Assembly: GCA_036417435.1 (NCBI GenBank)
Contig: CM070902.1
Coordinates: 179,619,945-179,683,944 of the forward strand
From: Inia geoffrensis
Lineage: Eukaryota; Chordata; Mammalia; Artiodactyla; Iniidae
DNA length: 64,000 nucleotides
Direction of reading: 5' to 3'
Position 1 is the first letter of the stretch, and each line of letters starts with the position of its first letter. This document shows positions 59,515 through 64,000 of this stretch, piece by piece. The translations under genes were made by a program, and so were the position numbers. The notes below the pieces were generated by a model. That model had not been told where the DNA came from. It saw only the letters and a program-made list of their open reading frames with translations, and ran no database searches.

Positions 59515-59955
59515 AACAGAATATATTATATCTGTACAGTGAATACGATGTATCAATAAAAAGGAATGAAAATACATGCTATAGCATGTACACATGCTAC
59601 AGCATGAGTAAAGCTTGAAAATATTATGCTAAGTGAAAGAAGTCAGTCACAAAGGGCAACATATTCTATGATTTCAGTTATATGAGATATTCAGACTAGG
59701 CAAATTGACAGAGATAGAAAGTAGTTTAGTGGTTGCTTGGCCTCAGGCCGGGGCCAAGGACATGGGGACCTGGGCAATGACAGCTAATGTGCACGGGATG
59801 TTTTAGGTGAGTGTTGGAAATGTTCTAAAATTAGACTGTGGTGATGGTTGAATAACTAGGTGAATTTACCAAAAAGCACTGAACTGTATACTTTAAATAA
59901 GTGGATTTTATGGTATATGAAATGTTTATCAATAAAACTATAAAATGCAAAACAA
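59515..59955 (+). mobile_element. Old LINE-1 (L1M/L1MB-type) 3' end
   Basis: Plus-sense order 'aagtgaaagaagtcagtcac', 'gactgtggtgatggttgaat', 'gaactgtatactttaaataa' and 'ttatcaataaaactataaaa' follows L1MA/MB 3' ends. Heavily diverged. Confidence 0.82.
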
Positions 59956-60189
59956 CACAGACATACACATAGATACATTAATTTGTATGGTTCTATGAAA
60001 TTGAAAATAATGTAAAATAATCATTAAGGTGATACAGGCACCTGATTATGAAATTAAACTATTCAGAATGCACCAGAAACCAATATCCTTATACATAAAT
60101 TCTTTACACTGGCTGGTATATAACACTAGATTGAATCTCTAAAACTGAACCTGTTACGCTGGAGAGTATGTAGATTTTAACATGATTTT
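59956..60189. other. Unassigned spacer
   Basis: Nothing recognised. Confidence 0.4.
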
Positions 60190-60340
60190 GTCAGATTGCT
60201 CCCAAAGTTGTACTCTTACCAACAGAAGAGCCCTAATTTCACCACACTCCCACCAATGGGCATTATATATCTTTTATCCTCATCTGTTTTATCAAATCTG
60301 ATGTCACATTTTTTAGTATTTATCATACATGCACTTAAAA
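60190..60340 (-). mobile_element. Old LINE-1 (L1M-type) fragment
   Basis: 'agattgctcccaaagttgta' and 'cacactcccaccaatgggca' are decayed forms of minus-strand L1M ORF2 sequence. Confidence 0.55.
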
Positions 60341-60859
60341 AAAAAAAATTCCTGACAGCCTTCTACCTTCTTACGCCATTTTACAAACTAATTAATTTCC
60401 TCGACTTCATTGGTTCTGGTTCTACAAAATATAAATTCATTATACTAGCCACGTAAGCCTTTTATCTTATCAATTATTTTTTCATATTTCTCTCACAAAT
60501 GTGTTACTTACAAGACTCAAAAGTTACTTTTCTTTTCTGTGCTTTGTCATAATTATCCAAATAAGGAATCTGACGTTTCAGGTTTCCAATTTTAATATAT
60601 TATTTTGTATTCTGACAAAACAATTTAAGTTAAATTATAGTTCCTTACTTGCACATAAGTTTAAAAAACCGTACTGATTTTTTCACGAATACATGTTTTA
60701 CCTAATTTAGCCCATTGATGGTAAAGTTGCAAATTTATTTTTTAAATATCTTTCATTTATCCCTCTTGTCTTTCTCTTACATATTGTCCTTTCCATGCAC
60801 ACACACATACAACACACATACATACACATGCATGCACACACGTACGTACAATTTACATA
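60341..60859. other. Unassigned AT-rich sequence with ACAC/ACAT repeats
   Basis: An imperfect (CA)n and (CATA)n stretch lies at about 60797-60850. No gene. Confidence 0.4.
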
Positions 60860-61510
60860 CAGTAGGTCAAGAATGCAAAATGAGCATTATCGTGGGTATA
60901 ACTTTCCTTGTTTGTAATTATTTCCTTAGGACAGATTTCCAGAAATGGTATTACTATGTCAAGTATTTCTTTTCTATTGTTCGTGATATTATAATGTTGA
61001 TTTCCAAACAGTGGTTATACCAGCTAGTTACCATTAATTTTAGAAAATATAACTGTCACTAATAACTAGCATTGGTTCTTTTTTATTCTGTATATCTGGT
61101 TAATTTAATTGGTGAAAATGCTCTCACATTTATGTTTTAATTTGTATGTCTTTTTTGACTAGTATCATAGTACTAGCAAATAATGCTTCTTTACTAGTTC
61201 TATGTATCCTCGATGAATATATAAACATGATTACCTATTCATGCTTTAAATTTTTATATTTCAAGTATAAAATACATAAATTTTATACTTTCCTATTTTT
61301 ATATTTTAAGTATATTAACTCTTCATCATATGATTTTTTTATCATATGATAGATATGTTTGATTATGAGATTTGTGACACACCAAATTTTTCAGTTTTGA
61401 AGGAGTCAAATCTGTCCTTTTCTTTTGTGATTACCACTGTCATTTTTAAGCTTAGACAGATATCACCTCCTCAAGACTTGCCAATTAATTAGCTTTAGCA
61501 TCTTCTAGAT
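60860..61510 (-). mobile_element. Old LINE-1 (L1M-type) fragment
   Basis: Diverged minus-strand ORF2 order: 'atttccttaggacagatttc', 'cagaaatggtattactatgt', 'gtcaaatctgtccttttctt'-like sequence near 61407, and 'gttttgaaggagtcaaatc'. Only the overall order supports the call. Confidence 0.55.
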
Positions 61511-61799
61511 TTTCCTGCTGTGATGTTTGCATGCAAAATCTAGTTTAGAAAACAAATTACAAAGGAAACTGATTAATGATAAAGCCCTTTCCAAATGACA
61601 CAATCTGTTCCTATTGAAATTATTTTAGAAAGCTATTTAAAATAAATAGCTTAGCAACTTGTATGGGAGCAAAAAGGCGGACACTTTGATCCTTTTATTC
61701 AGTGAATCTTAAATTGTAGGTCAAAGTGGCAACAGATGCAAACACGCGTAGAGAGATTTTCCAAAAATATTGCACTTTAATATAAACTACTTTGCTTTT
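61511..61799. other. Unassigned spacer
   Basis: Nothing recognised. Confidence 0.4.
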
Positions 61800-62095
61800 T
61801 ATAGATTTTTAAATTGAAGAGTAGTTAACTTACAATTTTGTGTTAGTTTCTGGTGTACAGTGCAGTGATTTATATATATATATAATATACATATCTATAC
61901 ATATCTATACATATCTATACATATCTATACACACACACACTCATAGTCTCTTTCACGTGCTTCTCCATCATAGGTTATTACAAGATATTGCGTATAGTTC
62001 CCTGTGCTATACACTAATTCCTTGTTAGTTACCTGTTTTATATATAATAGTGTGTATTTATATATTAATCCCCAACTCCTAATTTATGTACTTTA
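61800..62095 (-). mobile_element. LINE-1 3' end with internal satellite
   Basis: The minus-strand 3' UTR starts at 'agatttttaaattgaagagt' and includes 'acaattttgtgttagtttct', then a repeat block (61871-61940), then 'gttccctgtgctatacacta' and 'tatataatagtgtgtattta'. It has no ORF2. Confidence 0.85.
61871..61940. repeat. (AT)n, decamer (ATATCTATAC)4 and (AC)n block
   Basis: Alternating AT at 61871-61885, then four perfect copies of the 10-mer 'atatctatac' at 61891-61930, then (AC)5 at 61931-61940. The block lies where related L1 3' UTRs have a short 'gtatatgtata' stretch. Confidence 0.95.
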
Positions 62096-62164
62096 AAAGA
62101 ATAGAAAACTTTTCACCCTTTTATTTATTTTAATACATTTTTCTGATTTAAAAGTAATACATAC

Positions 62165-62575
62165 TGTATTAGTTTCCTTAACAAACTGCCACAAATTTAG
62201 CTGCCTATAACAGCACGTTGTAGCTATTGGGGTCGGAAGTCAGAAATAAATACTTCTGGACCTAAAGTCAAGGTGATGGCTGGGCTGGTACCTTCTGGAG
62301 ACCCTAGGAAGACTCTGTGCTTTGCCTCTTCCCGGTCCAGAGGTCGCCGCCCTCCAATCTCTGCTCCTGTCCTCACATCACCGTCCTTGACTGACCCTCC
62401 TGTTCCCTCTTATAAGGACCACTGTGATTATATCACCCACCCAGATAATTCATGATAATCTAATTTAGATTACCCTAGATCACATCTGCAAAGACCTTTT
62501 GCCATATAAGGTAACAGTCACAGGCTCTGGGGATTAGGACATGGAAATCTCTAGACCATTATTTAATCCACCACT
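62165..62575 (-). mobile_element. MLT1-like LTR (ERVL-MaLR)
   Basis: The reverse complement of an MLT1-type LTR: 'tgtattagtttccttaacaa', 'actgccacaaatttagctgc', 'ctgtcctcacatcaccgtcc', 'cacatctgcaaagacctttt', with a terminal 'aatccacca'. Internal indels are common. Confidence 0.78.
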
Positions 62576-64000
62576 TGTCCTTATAAAAAAGAAAACCTTT
62601 AGAGAGCATGAAGTTGTTACAATTACATCCACAAAGACAAAAAGTTATACTGTATTTCTGGAATGATTGATCATCCTAGTAAAAAGAAAACTTGGAGAAA
62701 ACGAGGAAGTGGAAAAACAAGCTAAAAATATCAAATTCTTTACTTTCTCATTCTTTCCTAAGTTTATACACAAATGGCTTTGTATCGTGCCTCTGTATTT
62801 GCATCCTCTTCATTCCCTCATTCAACAACAGCTGCCACTGAAGCTTCCCTCTGAAGCATTGGAATGGATAGAAACTCCACCCAATTTTCCAAGAAGATCC
62901 AAAAAAGAAAAATGTAATTACGTGTATTGAAATATTTCTCACTGATATTTCACAATAACATAGATCTGCTCAATTCACTTAGAAAGAATACGTAAGGAGG
63001 AGGACAGTAGACCAAAATGAAGAGGATTGCTCTTGGCTGCATTTGCCTTTGCAAATTCATCAGGGTCACTGCTTGATCTGACCCCTTGTAATAATATCCT
63101 TGGGATTCGTAAAACTGTAATTCAGTTCCAACTCAGCTTGCATGTCATGGAGGAGTTTATTCGCCATCAATCTTTATCTCCACCCTACTCACCTACCACC
63201 CACAACACTTTTCAGATGTCCTTCTGTGCAAGGGGTTTCTTCTTGCTTTGCCGTTTTAATGGTTCCAGCCATATCGTTCACTGTAAATTCCTCAGATGCA
63301 TGTTTTCGACTTCCTTTTGTATCTCCAGTGCTTACTAAGTATTTCTAACAGAGTGAAATGAAAGGTCTACCTATCTTAGAGTTTCACATTTTGTTCTTGA
63401 TTCCATTGGAACCAGTTATTGCCTGAGCAGCAGAGCAAAGTGATAGCATAGTAAAACTAAAATCCGTTCAACAGACTTCCGACGGAGCGCAAAGCACGGT
63501 GCTACCTGCTATGAGGAAAACAGAATCTATAGGACCCTGGTCGCAGTTTACAAGAGTTAACAGTTTCACTGAGGATCGGGCTTGCATTACGGCTCCTAGG
63601 TGTCCGCCGCTGAGAAACCTCTCCAGGCGCGAGGGCTTGTGTTTGTTTCCCTGCAGCCCCCTCGCCTCCGTTGGGAGCTGGCACAGGTGTTCTACCTGCC
63701 CCTTGCTGTGGCTCAGATCATCCGTCCTCCCTTCTCTGGGTTGAACCTCACCCTTCACCGAGGCCGTCATCTATGCAAACCCGGTCTCAAGCCTGCGTTA
63801 TCTCAGACACGTGCGCCTGATTCCCGATCCTGCCCGAGTTCTTGGCTGTCCACCTGAGCACAGGCACCACTTCCCAGCCCCTGGGCTCTCCGTTCCCGCA
63901 CTTCTGTCCTCGGAAGCCCTCACCCTCCGCGTGTCTCAAGCACCCCGGCCGGGTCACCACTAATAAACCAGCCCCCCAGTGACCTCACTTCCCTTTACGC
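62576..64000. other. Unassigned sequence, GC-richer towards the end
   Basis: Up to about 63470 the sequence is AT-rich with nothing recognised. From 63480 to the end GC content rises, and several overlapping frames appear on both strands (for example 63468-63770 minus and 63499-63744 plus). None resembles a known protein. There is no CpG-island density that I would call, and no exon signature. Confidence 0.4.

Noticed and set aside
61891..61930. Regular 10-base repeats considered as a CRISPR-like or protein-binding array
   Set aside because: They are contiguous, without spacers, and lie in an L1 3' UTR next to AT and AC runs; this is a microsatellite.
63468..63857. Cluster of overlapping frames and higher GC near the window end, considered as a promoter or first exon
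   Set aside because: Frames overlap on both strands without family resemblance, and CpG density does not look like a CpG island. The window ends too soon to judge.

Overview
The window looks like nuclear genomic DNA from a placental mammal, and most likely a cetacean (whale or dolphin). The evidence is the repeat content. There are eleven copies of a tRNA-Glu-derived SINE with the head 'cttccctggtggcgcagtgg', of the CHR type known from whales and hippopotamus, plus one shorter relative. There are many 3'-end fragments of cetartiodactyl-type L1, and older mammal-wide MIR, L2, MLT1 and L1M remnants. I saw no Bov-B LINE and no ruminant-type Bov-tA SINE, which argues against cattle or sheep. The species call is an inference from repeats, not from a diagnostic gene.

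I can support no intact protein-coding gene, no exon of a spliced host gene, no tRNA or rRNA gene and no CRISPR array. The only recognisable host-gene sequence is a processed (retrotransposed) copy of CTNNA1, alpha-E-catenin, on the minus strand at about 16138-19660. It is nearly full length and intron-free, carries stop codons and frameshifts, and is split by a younger SINE. The other long reading frames are L1 ORF2 fragments, SINE read-through or chance frames.

Layout. 0-9 kb: a 5'-truncated L1 with most of the ORF2 tail (466-1796), an old L1 (3360-4330), an L2-like piece, two SINEs and an L1M. 9-16 kb: decayed L1M tracts around a DNA transposon that is itself interrupted by L1, microsatellites, three SINEs and an MLT1 piece. 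16-20.6 kb: the catenin retrocopy, then an L1 tail carrying a SINE. 20.6-31 kb: sparse sequence with one SINE, three L1 blocks, an MLT1 and a MIR. 31-39.4 kb: two L1 copies with 5' inversions (twin-priming structure) on either side of a nearly 5-kb stretch without recognisable repeats. 39.4-49.3 kb: old L1, MIR, an L1 with a second L1 inserted in it, an LTR-like repeat and a long minus-strand L1. 51.7-57.3 kb: two related direct LTR-like sequences about 4.3 kb apart, consistent with an old non-coding endogenous retrovirus; the first LTR holds a TA-flanked DNA transposon that is absent from the second. 57-64 kb: old L1 pieces, an L1 tail with a decamer satellite, an MLT1 and unassigned sequence.

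The elements record a relative history rather than a pathway. Old L1M, MIR, L2 and MLT1 come first, then the catenin retrocopy and the cetartiodactyl L1s, then CHR SINE and young L1 insertions into them. I found nothing that looks like a new multi-gene system.
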